Of a stretch of 36,731 nucleotides of DNA, positions 1 to 8,554 are shown piece by piece. The translations under genes were made by a program, and so were the position numbers. This stretch comes from Limnohabitans sp. (GTDB lineage Bacteria > Bacteroidota > Bacteroidia > Flavobacteriales > Flavobacteriaceae). Below the pieces are notes generated by a model that did not search any database, was not told the origin of the DNA, and was given only the letters and a program-made list of their open reading frames with translations. The DNA lies in contig JASGCW010000018.1 of NCBI GenBank assembly GCA_030053945.1, forward strand, positions 2,589-39,319, written 5' to 3'. The number at the start of each line of letters is the position of its first letter. The stretch's first letter is position 1.

Positions 1-46
1 TGCAACAAACAACTTTGATTATAATTAAATTTTTAAACTTAACATT
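1..46 (+). repeat. Direct repeat, copy 1 (peptide-gene leader)
   Basis: These 46 bases immediately before the first small peptide gene recur without a change at 282-327 before the second one, an offset of 281 bp. Homology continues into both coding regions, so a unit of about 281 bp has been duplicated in tandem. The leader ends in an AT-rich run with no Shine-Dalgarno sequence. The window edge cuts off anything further upstream, so more copies may exist there. Confidence 0.9.
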
Positions 47-235
47 ATGAGAACTTTACTTTATACTTTCGGTTTTTTAACACTTTTAATTTCCCCAGTA
101 ACTTGCACAATGGATTCAAATGGGAATATGCAATCAGAAGAACAACTATCTGCAACAAACGATAATTCTGGAAATAATAATGTTAACTGTAAAGAAGGTG
201 ATATTGATCCAATAATTATTCCAACGAAACCCTAA
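47..235 (+). CDS. Small secreted peptide precursor, copy 1
   Basis: A 62-residue protein that I do not recognise. Residues 1-20 look like an export signal (MRT, a hydrophobic stretch, then SPVTC). Cys20 could be lipidated, although PVTC is a poor lipobox. The mature part is polar, Asn/Ser-rich and about 40 residues long, ending in DPIIIPTKP. The paralogue at 328-504 keeps the signal sequence and this C-terminal end while the middle varies, as in precursors whose end is the active part. Both genes precede a TPR-containing sensor kinase, so an exported signal peptide is one guess; a small lipoprotein is the safer description. No function is claimed. Confidence 0.65.
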   Translation: MRTLLYTFGFLTLLISPVTCTMDSNGNMQSEEQLSATNDNSGNNNVNCKEGDIDPIIIPTKP

Positions 236-281
236 ACTTAAGCAAAATTTAATAAAATATAAGTAAGCCCTTATTTCTTTT

Positions 282-327
282 TGCAACAAACAACTTTGAT
301 TATAATTAAATTTTTAAACTTAACATT
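282..327 (+). repeat. Direct repeat, copy 2 (peptide-gene leader)
   Basis: Exact second copy of bases 1-46, ending at the base before the start codon of the second peptide gene. Perfect conservation of a non-coding leader, while the following genes have diverged, suggests a recent duplication or selection on a shared promoter or translation start. Confidence 0.9.
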
Positions 328-504
328 ATGAGAACTCTACTATACTCTTTTAGCATATTAACACTTTTAATTTCTCCAGTAACTTGCACAATGGATTCTA
401 AAGAAAATACTCAGTCACCGGAACAAATATCGGGTGTAAATGATAATTCTAATAATAACGTTTCTGGGATAGATCCAATAATTATTCCAACAAAACCTAA
501 CTAA
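328..504 (+). CDS. Small secreted peptide precursor, copy 2
   Basis: A 58-residue paralogue of the gene at 47-235, read directly from the DNA. It starts MRTLLYSFSILTLLISPVTC and ends IDPIIIPTKPN. The signal sequence is nearly the same as in copy 1, and the terminal IDPIIIPTKP is retained exactly. The middle differs and lacks the CKEGD segment of copy 1. Its leader (282-327) is identical to the leader of copy 1. It stops about 80 bp before the sensor kinase gene on the same strand. Function unknown; see copy 1. Confidence 0.65.
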   Translation: MRTLLYSFSILTLLISPVTCTMDSKENTQSPEQISGVNDNSNNNVSGIDPIIIPTKPN

Positions 505-583
505 ACTAAGGAAAATAAAAAGGTTTTATTGTATAATTTTTTATTGCCTTGAAATAATTGTAGCTTTGATTAAATTATTTAAT

Positions 584-2617
584 GTGAAGCAATTTTATGT
601 TTGGCTATGTTTATTTTTCTTGTTTCTTGCATGTCAAGATAATAAGTACTATGGGGATAATCAAGATATAGATTTGGTACTAGAAAAAGCGAATGATTTT
701 AAGCTGGCAAAATCACAAAGAATAAAATTGATAAATCAAGCAGAAATAATACTGTTAGATTCAAAAAATGATTCTATTACAAGAAGTCGGTATTTGAAAT
801 TAGCAGGTAGGTATTTTAATATTGAAGACTATAATAATTATTTAAAGGCTTCTCGAAAACTATATAAAATGTCATTTGAACAAAATGATCATTTTTATTC
901 TGCACGAGCTCTTAGTTATATAGGGGATTATTATTACAGTAAGTTTATAAATGATAGTGCATATTATTATTTTACTAAGGCAGAAAAAGCTTTTAAAGTT
1001 TTGAATGATAATGAAGAATTGTCGAGAATTAAATTTTCAAAAGCTATTATTCTTATTTATGAAAAGAACTTTTCCGAAGCCGAGGTACAAATTATAAAAG
1101 TTCTAAAGCGAGCTAAAGAGATTAATAATCAAAGGCTAATCTATGATTGTTATATAAGCTTAGGGAATGCACTGGACGGGATGAATTATACTAAGGAATC
1201 TATCAATTATTATAATTTAGCGATTGAATATGTCGAAAATTTAAAATTTGACCCGCAATATTTAGCCTTAAAAGCTCAGTCTTATAATTATTTAGGGAAA
1301 GTATATTCAAAAAATAAGCAGTATTTAAAAGCAATAGACAACTTCAATCAAGCGTTAAAGATTTCGAATTTCAAAGCGAATGAACTGTTTATGTATGCTA
1401 ATCTTATTAATAATAAAGCATACGCAGAAATGCATTTAGGAAGATTGGAGCTTGCAAAAGTAAAATTTGAAGAGGCACTTCAGGTTAGACAAAAATTGGA
1501 AAATATTCCAGGAATTGTTTCAAGTAAGTTAATGCTTTCAGAATATTACTTATTAAAAAAAGATACCTTAAATGCTGTTTTAGGATTGAGATATGCTCAA
1601 AAGTTAGCTGCCGCAAATAGAATTTATGAAGATGAATTAAAAGCGGTTAGACTTTTGTCTAAAATAGATTTTGACAAAAAAGAAGTCTATTATGATAGGT
1701 ATATAGGACTTACTGATAGTCTTCAAAATGTAGAAAGAGCTAATCGAAATAAATTTGCAAGGATAGAGTTTGAAACAGATGAAATAATAGATCAAAAGAA
1801 GTCAATTCAAGAGCAAAATGAGAAAATATCCTCTCAAATTTGGTTTATTTTAGCTGTTAGTATAGTTTCTATATTAGTTTTAGGTCTTGCTTATTATTTA
1901 AAAAATCAAAGAGCAAGATATAGACAATTACAATTTGAAAAAACACAACAGGAAAATAACGAAGAGATTTATAGACTAATGCTTCGTCAGCAAACTCTTA
2001 TAGAAGAAGTTAGAAGAAATGAAAAAAAGAGAATTTCTCAAGAACTTCACGATGGAATAATGAGCAAATTAACAAGTACTAGACTTAATTTGTTTGTGTT
2101 AGGTAAAAGAAATGATGAAGAAACCATAAAAAAATGTTTGGGCTATATAGATAATATACAAAATATTGAAAAAGAAATTAGAAGTATTTCTCATAATTTG
2201 AATAAAGACTCAATATTTGAAGCAGATAGTTTTAAGGTAATTGTAGAAAATCTTTTTCAAGAATATTGTAGCGCAACCGAAATAAATTATAATCTTAATA
2301 TAGATTCTAATATTGTTTGGTCTAATGTAGATAGTTCTACAAAAATGCATCTTTATAGAATTTTTCAAGAAAGTCTTCAAAATATTTTTAAATACTCTGA
2401 TGCAGAAAACGTATATTTAAACATTCAAAAAATTAATGACGAATCTTTTTTTATCAAAATTGAAGATGATGGGGTGGGATTTGATTTAAAAAAGACAACA
2501 AAAGGAATTGGTTTTAAGAATATGAAATCAAGAGTTAAAGAATTTAAAGGAAGTTTCAAGTTAGATTCTCAAATTGGAAAAGGAACAATTATCGAAATAG
2601 TAACCCCTTTTATTTAG
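584..2617 (+). CDS. TPR-domain sensor histidine kinase (HisKA_3 type)
   Basis: Membrane sensor kinase of the NarX/DesK-like class. The start is uncertain. The open frame reaches a TTG at 566, but those bases overlap a -7-like TAGCTTTG (561-568); GTG at 584 gives a cleaner signal sequence ending LFLAC, possibly lipidated. From 566 numbering: an all-helical, Tyr-rich TPR region at about 30-400, presumably periplasmic; one membrane span at about 424-445; a coiled coil; the phospho-acceptor His495 in QELHDG, typical of HisKA_3; and HATPase_c with N-box Asn606, EDDGVGFD from 633, then GIGFKNMKSR. The response regulator follows after 7 bp, so the two form one unit. The ligand is unknown; the peptide genes just upstream are candidates. 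Confidence 0.9.
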   Translation: MKQFYVWLCLFFLFLACQDNKYYGDNQDIDLVLEKANDFKLAKSQRIKLINQAEIILLDSKNDSITRSRYLKLAGRYFNIEDYNNYLKASRKLYKMSFEQNDHFYSARALSYIGDYYYSKFINDSAYYYFTKAEKAFKVLNDNEELSRIKFSKAIILIYEKNFSEAEVQIIKVLKRAKEINNQRLIYDCYISLGNALDGMNYTKESINYYNLAIEYVENLKFDPQYLALKAQSYNYLGKVYSKNKQYLKAIDNFNQALKISNFKANELFMYANLINNKAYAEMHLGRLELAKVKFEEALQVRQKLENIPGIVSSKLMLSEYYLLKKDTLNAVLGLRYAQKLAAANRIYEDELKAVRLLSKIDFDKKEVYYDRYIGLTDSLQNVERANRNKFARIEFETDEIIDQKKSIQEQNEKISSQIWFILAVSIVSILVLGLAYYLKNQRARYRQLQFEKTQQENNEEIYRLMLRQQTLIEEVRRNEKKRISQELHDGIMSKLTSTRLNLFVLGKRNDEETIKKCLGYIDNIQNIEKEIRSISHNLNKDSIFEADSFKVIVENLFQEYCSATEINYNLNIDSNIVWSNVDSSTKMHLYRIFQESLQNIFKYSDAENVYLNIQKINDESFFIKIEDDGVGFDLKKTTKGIGFKNMKSRVKEFKGSFKLDSQIGKGTIIEIVTPFI

Positions 2618-2624
2618 TAGTGGT

Positions 2625-3278
2625 ATGAAAATCAAAGTGTTAATGATAGATGATCATCCTTCAATGATTGAAGGATATAAGATTATATTAGGATATAATA
2701 ATTTTGGTTATGAATTAGAAGTAAAGTCTGCCTTTAATTGTGAAACTGCTTACGAACTTATAACAGGTGAGGAAAAGTTTGATGTCGTTTTATTAGATTA
2801 CAGTTTACCTCCATTTGAGGAAATGAAGATAAAAAACGGTTTAGATTTAGCTTTAGTATTAAGAAAGGAAAAGCCAGAAACAAAATTAGTTGTTCTAACC
2901 TCTCATTCTGAAGCACTAATTATCTATGAAATTATTAATGCTGTAGAACCTGAAGGTATTTTAGTTAAAAGTGATTTTACAGGTGACGAATTAATTGAAG
3001 CCTTTGAGAAAATTATTCATGGCGGAAAATTTAAAAGTATTACAGCTCAACAAAGTTTAAGCGAGTTATTGTCCCATCGTGAATATTTAGATGAATATTG
3101 TAGAAAAATAATAACCCTGCTTTCCCAAGGAATAAAAACTAAAAACCTTCCTACATATCTTAACCTGTCAATGAGTGCAATTGAAAAAAGAAAGGTACAG
3201 ATAAAAGAGTATTTTAGCATTGAAAAAGGAAATGATGAAGATATTATAAGAGAAGCGAAAAAGGCGGGATTAGTATAG
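2625..3278 (+). CDS. NarL/LuxR-family response regulator
   Basis: A 217-residue partner of the kinase 7 bp upstream. The receiver domain (about 1-125) has the acidic pair Asp9/Asp10, phospho-acceptor Asp58 in LLDYSLPP, the switch threonine in VVLTSH and the conserved lysine in ILVKSD. The C-terminal part (about 150-217) resembles a LuxR-type helix-turn-helix (ITLLSQGIKTKNLPTYLNLS), but it is diverged and acidic near the end. It is probably a DNA-binding transcription factor phosphorylated by the kinase. Targets cannot be read from the window, although the peptide genes upstream would be a natural feedback target. Confidence 0.9.
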   Translation: MKIKVLMIDDHPSMIEGYKIILGYNNFGYELEVKSAFNCETAYELITGEEKFDVVLLDYSLPPFEEMKIKNGLDLALVLRKEKPETKLVVLTSHSEALIIYEIINAVEPEGILVKSDFTGDELIEAFEKIIHGGKFKSITAQQSLSELLSHREYLDEYCRKIITLLSQGIKTKNLPTYLNLSMSAIEKRKVQIKEYFSIEKGNDEDIIREAKKAGLV

Positions 3279-3361
3279 TAGCTTTAACAAAATATATGGT
3301 TTTACCGTAACTAAAAATCAGGAAAAATGCGGAACTTTATATATATAAAAAGTTATATAAA

Positions 3362-3673
3362 ATGTTTCCTGAAAATCACAAAATAGACGGTAATCTTAAG
3401 CTGCAAATGCTAACTAGTACTTTTGCTCTAGCATTATTAGTGATTTTTATTCTAAATCTATTTTTTCTTCTAAAAGTTATAAGTGAAAATATATATCATC
3501 CAGATTTTATAATAGCCAAATTAACTATTAAAAAAAACTATTTAATGTTAAATAATCAAGAATTTGGACTTACGGTTATATCAAATATCATTCTGTTTGT
3601 TTTTATTTGGTTTTGTATGCTGATACATACACTCAAGTCTATGAATAAAAAGATTGTAACCTTTTTCCTCTAA
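3362..3673 (+). CDS. Small two-span membrane protein, hypothetical
   Basis: A 103-residue protein with two hydrophobic stretches (about 18-40 and 70-93) joined by a basic, polar loop; both ends are probably cytoplasmic. It resembles no family I know. It lies 83 bp after the response regulator on the same strand, so it may be co-transcribed. Its stop codon overlaps the stop of the convergent gene on the minus strand (3670). Codon use fits its neighbours, but the case rests mainly on the clean open frame and membrane pattern. Confidence 0.5.
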   Translation: MFPENHKIDGNLKLQMLTSTFALALLVIFILNLFFLLKVISENIYHPDFIIAKLTIKKNYLMLNNQEFGLTVISNIILFVFIWFCMLIHTLKSMNKKIVTFFL

Positions 3674-4812
3674 TTGTTTTTATCATATTTCATTTTTCTT
3701 AAAACCCTTAATGCCTCTTTAAAAGAAAGATAGACTTTCGGAAATGGTTTCAATAGGATTTTCGAATCAATTAATCTTTGTTTAGCGTTTTCAAATCCAT
3801 TAAGATGACAAAGCATAAATGTTGAGGGTAAATTAATCAAATCTTTTTCATCACGTTCTGAAAGAACTAATCCTTTCTCTAATTTTTCAAGCAACGATTT
3901 GTTAGAATTATAGATATGATGAAGCATTTTACGATTGTACTGCGGAGGTTCAAAGAGTATTTCAGTTTCGATTTTGTAATATCCATTATCAAAAAAAGTG
4001 ATAGAAACTTTTTCTAACGGGTAAAAACTCGTTTTGTCATTCAAACCAAGAGCAATATATTCGGTTATTATAAATGACGAGTCTGTATATTCAATGGTTA
4101 CGTCATCTTGGGCAGAATAAAATAATTTGATTTGTTCATTAATTAATTCTATATCAACTCTTGAAAAATAAATTTTGTCTCTAATCTTTTTTTTATTTCC
4201 TGCCCAACAAACTACAAATAACTCTTTAAATACTTTGTATTTAGTATCCATATCTTTATGACGTATGTTCATAAAATCAAGGACTCCCTCAAGTGTGTGT
4301 TCTATACTGTTGCGAGAGTTGTTTTCAATACTAATTACCGTTTCGATATTATTTTTGTTGAAAGTAATTTTGTCTGTTGTAGGAAGTGTATTACTACCCA
4401 CCCTTATAAAAACAGAATTTATTTCGATAGTATGAATTCCTTTTTTAAAAAACGAAACTTTATGGTTTGGCTTAATAGTTACTAAACCGACAACTTTATC
4501 TTTTGGTAAATGTGGAAAAGGAATATTTTCATATTGAATTTTAGGAGGATTCTCTAAAAAAGCATTTACTAAATTTTGGATTCGGCTATCATCAAAAAAA
4601 TCATCCCCTACAATTTCATTACTCATATCTTCCACACCCACAACGATATAAGAATTGTTGTTTGGATTTGAGTTAGAAAGAGCACAAATGTGTTTTATAA
4701 ACTTTCCTTTCCCTTCTTTTGTATGAAGGTTCAATTGCCTTTTTTTATCATAAAAACTGTTCTCATCATTATGAGCTAATAAATTCTTTATGAGTAGTCG
4801 TTTGTTTATCAT
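3670..4812 (-). CDS. Schlafen/AlbA_2-type ATP-binding domain protein
   Basis: A 380-residue protein. The N-terminal ~145 residues match the AlbA_2 (Schlafen) domain: a stretch reading KFIKHICALSNS, then YIVVGVED, then VGDDFFDD, closing with VFIRVGSNTLPTT. The usual acidic motif before the first helix reads FYDKK here. The remainder (about 150-380) is mixed alpha/beta and not recognised. AlbA_2 proteins in bacteria are often annotated as ATP-binding regulators, and some act in defence or as RNA nucleases. This one stands alone, divergent from moxR and convergent with the small membrane protein, so its role cannot be set from context. Confidence 0.8.
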   Translation of the reverse strand: MINKRLLIKNLLAHNDENSFYDKKRQLNLHTKEGKGKFIKHICALSNSNPNNNSYIVVGVEDMSNEIVGDDFFDDSRIQNLVNAFLENPPKIQYENIPFPHLPKDKVVGLVTIKPNHKVSFFKKGIHTIEINSVFIRVGSNTLPTTDKITFNKNNIETVISIENNSRNSIEHTLEGVLDFMNIRHKDMDTKYKVFKELFVVCWAGNKKKIRDKIYFSRVDIELINEQIKLFYSAQDDVTIEYTDSSFIITEYIALGLNDKTSFYPLEKVSITFFDNGYYKIETEILFEPPQYNRKMLHHIYNSNKSLLEKLEKGLVLSERDEKDLINLPSTFMLCHLNGFENAKQRLIDSKILLKPFPKVYLSFKEALRVLRKMKYDKNN

Positions 4813-4979
4813 ACAGGTTAGAAATTCTAAAAATAATAAAACAAAATGATAAACAATCCTTAAAATGTACTTCTTATTTTAATATTTAACTGATTATTAA
4901 CAGCATAAAACTAATTTAATTTACAATTTGCGTCTTATAATTTAAGATGTTAAATTCACGCCCACAAATCTTAACTAAA

Positions 4980-5984
4980 ATGGAAGAAAACACAACTACT
5001 TTAGATATTAGAGCTATCAATGAAAAAATAGAAAGAGAGAGTGCTTTCATAGACTTACTTACAATGGAGATGAATAAAGTCATTGTAGGACAAAAACAGA
5101 TGGTGGAACGATTGTTAATTGGTTTGCTTGGTCAAGGACATATTTTGCTTGAAGGCGTACCAGGATTAGCAAAAACATTAGCTATCAATACACTTTCGCA
5201 AGCAGTTCATGGAAGTTTTAGCCGTATTCAGTTTACCCCAGATTTACTACCTGCTGATGTTGTTGGAACAATGATATACAATATCAAAGAAAATCAGTTT
5301 ACTATAAAAAAAGGACCTGTTTTTGCTAACTTCGTTTTAGCCGATGAGATAAATCGTGCCCCAGCAAAAGTACAATCTGCTCTTCTAGAAGCGATGCAGG
5401 AGAAACAAGTAACAATTGGAGAAAATACATTCAAATTAGAAAAACCATTTTTAGTTTTAGCTACTCAAAATCCAGTTGAACAAGAAGGAACATATCCACT
5501 TCCAGAAGCTCAAGTGGACCGTTTTATGCTTAAAACAGTTATAGATTATCCAAAAATGGAGGACGAGCGTTTAGTAATACGCCAAAATTTAAATGGAAGC
5601 TTCGAAAAAGTAAATCCAGTTGTTTCTATCGAACAAATTCTTCGTGCGCAAGCAGCAGTTCGTGAAGTTTATATGGATGAGAAAATTGAAAAGTATATTT
5701 TAGATATAATTTTTGCAACTCGTTATCCTGAAAAATACAAATTAGAATCACTAAAACCTCTAATTAGTTTTGGAGCATCACCTCGAGGAAGTATCAATTT
5801 AGCTGTAGCCGCAAAATGTTATGCTTTTATCAAACGTCGTGGTTATGTTATTCCAGAAGATGTACGTGCAGTAGTTCACGATGTGTTGCGTCATCGTATA
5901 GGTATTACTTATGAAGCCGAAGCAGAAAATGTAACTTCTGTAGATATCATCAACAAGATTGTAAACGAGATTGAAGTGCCTTAA
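4980..5984 (+). CDS. moxR: MoxR-type AAA+ ATPase
   Basis: First gene of the aerotolerance operon. A 334-residue AAA+ ATPase: Walker A GVPGLAKT at residues 59-66, Walker B ADEINRAP with Asp122/Glu123, sensor 1 ATQNPVEQEGTYPLPEAQVDR, then a C-terminal AAA lid. MoxR proteins act as chaperones that activate partners carrying von Willebrand A domains, which here are the DUF58, BatA and BatB products. I start at the ATG at 4980, giving MEENTTT; an in-frame ATG at 4947 would add 11 residues. The Schlafen-type gene is divergent, so the promoter lies in 4813-4979; nothing there matches TAnnTTTG exactly, though ACAATTTG is close. Confidence 0.96.
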   Translation: MEENTTTLDIRAINEKIERESAFIDLLTMEMNKVIVGQKQMVERLLIGLLGQGHILLEGVPGLAKTLAINTLSQAVHGSFSRIQFTPDLLPADVVGTMIYNIKENQFTIKKGPVFANFVLADEINRAPAKVQSALLEAMQEKQVTIGENTFKLEKPFLVLATQNPVEQEGTYPLPEAQVDRFMLKTVIDYPKMEDERLVIRQNLNGSFEKVNPVVSIEQILRAQAAVREVYMDEKIEKYILDIIFATRYPEKYKLESLKPLISFGASPRGSINLAVAAKCYAFIKRRGYVIPEDVRAVVHDVLRHRIGITYEAEAENVTSVDIINKIVNEIEVP

Positions 5985-5994
5985 GATTAGTATG

Positions 5995-6051
5995 CAGTAA
6001 ACAGTTTTCAGTAAGCAGTGACTGAACACTTGAAACTGAACACTGAACACT
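5995..6051. repeat. Heptad inverted repeat (CAGTNNN / ACTGAAC)
   Basis: Seven-base units fill most of the gap between moxR and the DUF58 gene: CAGTAAA, CAGTTTT, CAGTAAG, a truncated CAGTG, then ACTGAAC, ACTTGAA, ACTGAAC, ACTGAAC. The orientation flips at 6020/6021, so the transcript can fold into an imperfect hairpin. The same heptad alphabet occurs at 14693-14737 and 17325-17468. Confidence 0.9.
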
Positions 6052-6059
6052 AATAAAAA

Positions 6060-6926
6060 ATGGAAACAAAAGACCTACTTAAAAAAGTTCGAAAAATAGA
6101 AATCAAAACCCGAAGATTGAGTGATCATATCTTCTCGGGTGAATATCATACTTCTTTCAAAGGACGTGGAATGACGTTTTCCGAGGTGCGCCAGTATCAA
6201 TATGGAGACGATGTGCGTGCTATCGATTGGAATGTAACTGCTCGTTATAATGAACCATATGTAAAGGTTTTTGAAGAGGAACGCGAGCTTACGATGATGC
6301 TAATGGTTGATATTTCGGGTTCAGAAAGTTTTGGTACTAAAAACCAACTAAAAAGTGAAATAGTTACAGAAATTGCCGCTACATTAGCTTTTTCTGCAAC
6401 ACAAAATAATGACAAAATTGGTTTGATTTTGTTTTCTGACCAAATCGAATTGTATATACCACCCAAAAAAGGAAAATCGCACGTACTTAGAATAATTCGA
6501 GAGTTGATTGAATTTGAGCCAAAAAGTAAACAAACAAATATTGGTCAAGCATTACAATTTTTATCCGCTACTCAAAAGAAAAAAGCGATTGTTTTTATGA
6601 TTTCTGATTTTATCACAGATGATGATTATGAGAAAGCATTAAAAATAGCAAGTAAAAAGCACGATATTACGGGAGTAAGAGTGTTTGATATTCGTGAAGA
6701 GAAAATGCCAAATATTGGACTTGTTGCTATGCAAGATGCAGAAACTGGACAAACACAGTGGGTAAATACGAGTTCAAAAAATGTTCGATTACAGTATGAA
6801 CAATACTATAATAATAAGGTACATTATTTTAAGGATATTTTTTCTAAATGTGGAGCGGGTACTGTCAATACTCGTGTTGACGAAAGTTATGTGACAAAAT
6901 TGTTAGGATATTTTAAATCGAGATAG
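6060..6926 (+). CDS. DUF58 / von Willebrand A-like protein of the bat operon
   Basis: A 288-residue cytoplasmic protein. The N-terminal part carries the DUF58 signature (GRGMTFSEVRQYQYGDDVRAIDW), followed by a VWA fold with the metal-ion site DISGS (Asp84, Ser86, Ser88). In flavobacterial bat operons this gene follows moxR and is thought to be a substrate or partner of the MoxR ATPase at the membrane complex. It lies 75 bp after moxR, across a heptad repeat, and 41 bp before the next gene, across a perfect hairpin. Confidence 0.92.
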   Translation: METKDLLKKVRKIEIKTRRLSDHIFSGEYHTSFKGRGMTFSEVRQYQYGDDVRAIDWNVTARYNEPYVKVFEEERELTMMLMVDISGSESFGTKNQLKSEIVTEIAATLAFSATQNNDKIGLILFSDQIELYIPPKKGKSHVLRIIRELIEFEPKSKQTNIGQALQFLSATQKKKAIVFMISDFITDDDYEKALKIASKKHDITGVRVFDIREEKMPNIGLVAMQDAETGQTQWVNTSSKNVRLQYEQYYNNKVHYFKDIFSKCGAGTVNTRVDESYVTKLLGYFKSR

Positions 6927-6959
6927 AAACCTAACAGGTTTTCAAAACCTGTTAGGTTT
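6927..6959. repeat. Perfect inverted repeat between operon genes
   Basis: Two 16-base arms, AAACCTAACAGGTTTT and its exact complement, separated by one C. It begins at the base after the DUF58 stop codon and ends 8 bases before the next start. There is no U-run and the operon continues, so an mRNA processing or stability hairpin, or a small mobile palindrome, is more likely than a strong terminator. Confidence 0.95.
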
Positions 6960-6967
6960 AATACAAT

Positions 6968-8554
6968 ATGAAACTAAAACTATACATATTATTATTTCTT
7001 TCTTCCATTGGTTTTGCACAATCATTGGAAACAAAAATTGATACAACCAAAAATAAAATTGGTGCTCAATTTACACTGTCTTTAAAAGTAAAATCAAATA
7101 CAAAAACCGTAGTAGTTTTTCCAAAAGATAAAACTTTTGGAACATTTGAAGTAATTGAGTCATATCCCATAGATACTGTAAAAGAAGAATCTAAATTTGA
7201 ATTGATAAAAAAATATGGATTAATTCAGTTTGATTCTGGAAAGTATGTGATTCCACGATTACCAGTTTTGGTTAATAAAAAGCAATTTTTGTCGGATAGT
7301 ATCAAAGTGGAAGTATTTAACGTAAAAGTGGATACTTTAAAACAAAAAATGTATGATATTAAACCAATTATTGAAGCCGAAAGACCATTCGGTAACTGGT
7401 GGAAATACTTTTTGGGCTTATTACTTTTAGCTGGATTAGGATATTTAGGGTATAGATTATTTAAAAAGTATCAAAAACCCAAATCAGAAGAAATAGTTTA
7501 TAGCACTCCTATTGAAAAAGCTACTGCTTTACTTCAATTGTTAGAAAAGAAGCAACATTTACAAAAAGGAGAAATTAAAGCATATTATTCTGAAATGACA
7601 GATATTGCTCGTGATTATATTGAAGAGGCAATTGAAATTCCAGCAAAAGAAAGTACCACTTCCGAATTGATAGTGACATTACGTCAAGCTGCAAGTAAAC
7701 GTAAATTGAAACTTTCTAAAGAGGTAGTTGAAAGTCTTGAAAGAGTGCTAAAACAAGCCGATTTAGTAAAGTTTGCACAATCAAAACCATTAGATTTTGA
7801 AATTACAGATGATCGCAAAAAAATTGAAAAAAGTTTAATTGGCATACATCAGTCTATCCCCGTAGTTGTAGATGATAATAGTGTAAAATGGCAAAAAGAA
7901 CAAGAAGAGATTCGTAAGAAGCAAGCACGTAAAAAACGTATAGCATCCATTGCAGGAATAGCTGGGTTTTTATTATTGTGCATCCTTATTTTTGTGGTGA
8001 TTACTAAGGGTATCGATTTTGTTAAAAACGGATTTACTGGTCCATCAACTAAAGAATTAGTAAAAGGTAATTGGATTAAGTCAGAATATGGCAATCCTGC
8101 TATTATTTTAGAAACGCCAGCAGTTTTGACTCGTATTGATGCCAGTAAAGCAATTCCTAAAGATGCTACTGGATTAATAAAAGACACCCAAATGTTTGCA
8201 TACGGAAGTTTCATTCAGAAATTCTATATTGCAATATCAGCCACAGAGTTTAAGCAAAAACAAGAATTGGATTTGAGTAAAGCTCTTGATGGGATGATTC
8301 AAACTATGGAAGTACAAGGTTGTAAAAATATTGTTGTTAAACAGGATGAATTTGCCACTAAAGATGGATTAAAAGGACTAAAAGGTTACGGCACTTTGTC
8401 ATTTAATGATGAGAAAATGGTCTATCAAGTTTTATTGTTTACCCAAGATGGTGGTTTACAACAAATTTTAATAGCTTTTAAAGAAGGTGATGAAAATGGG
8501 CAAAAAATTTCCGATAGAATGTTGCAATCTGTTGAACTTAAAAAAGCACCGTGA
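6968..8554 (+). CDS. Bat-operon two-span membrane protein
   Basis: A 528-residue protein with a signal peptide (MKLKLYILLFLSSIGFAQ). It has an extracytoplasmic beta-rich domain to about residue 140, a span at about 144-165 (WWKYFLGLLLLAGLGYLGY), a cytoplasmic basic helical region to about 320, a second span at about 325-349, and a C-terminal periplasmic domain of about 180 residues. Its first domain resembles the BatD immunoglobulin-like repeat. It occupies the place between DUF58 and batA where flavobacteria carry this conserved unnamed gene. The stop TGA overlaps the next ATG by one base (TGATG), which points to coupled translation with batA. The role is inferred from the operon. Confidence 0.85.
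   Translation: MKLKLYILLFLSSIGFAQSLETKIDTTKNKIGAQFTLSLKVKSNTKTVVVFPKDKTFGTFEVIESYPIDTVKEESKFELIKKYGLIQFDSGKYVIPRLPVLVNKKQFLSDSIKVEVFNVKVDTLKQKMYDIKPIIEAERPFGNWWKYFLGLLLLAGLGYLGYRLFKKYQKPKSEEIVYSTPIEKATALLQLLEKKQHLQKGEIKAYYSEMTDIARDYIEEAIEIPAKESTTSELIVTLRQAASKRKLKLSKEVVESLERVLKQADLVKFAQSKPLDFEITDDRKKIEKSLIGIHQSIPVVVDDNSVKWQKEQEEIRKKQARKKRIASIAGIAGFLLLCILIFVVITKGIDFVKNGFTGPSTKELVKGNWIKSEYGNPAIILETPAVLTRIDASKAIPKDATGLIKDTQMFAYGSFIQKFYIAISATEFKQKQELDLSKALDGMIQTMEVQGCKNIVVKQDEFATKDGLKGLKGYGTLSFNDEKMVYQVLLFTQDGGLQQILIAFKEGDENGQKISDRMLQSVELKKAP

Noticed and set aside
4258..4485. Plus-strand frame inside the Schlafen-type gene
   Set aside because: Shadow of the minus-strand gene; no family features.
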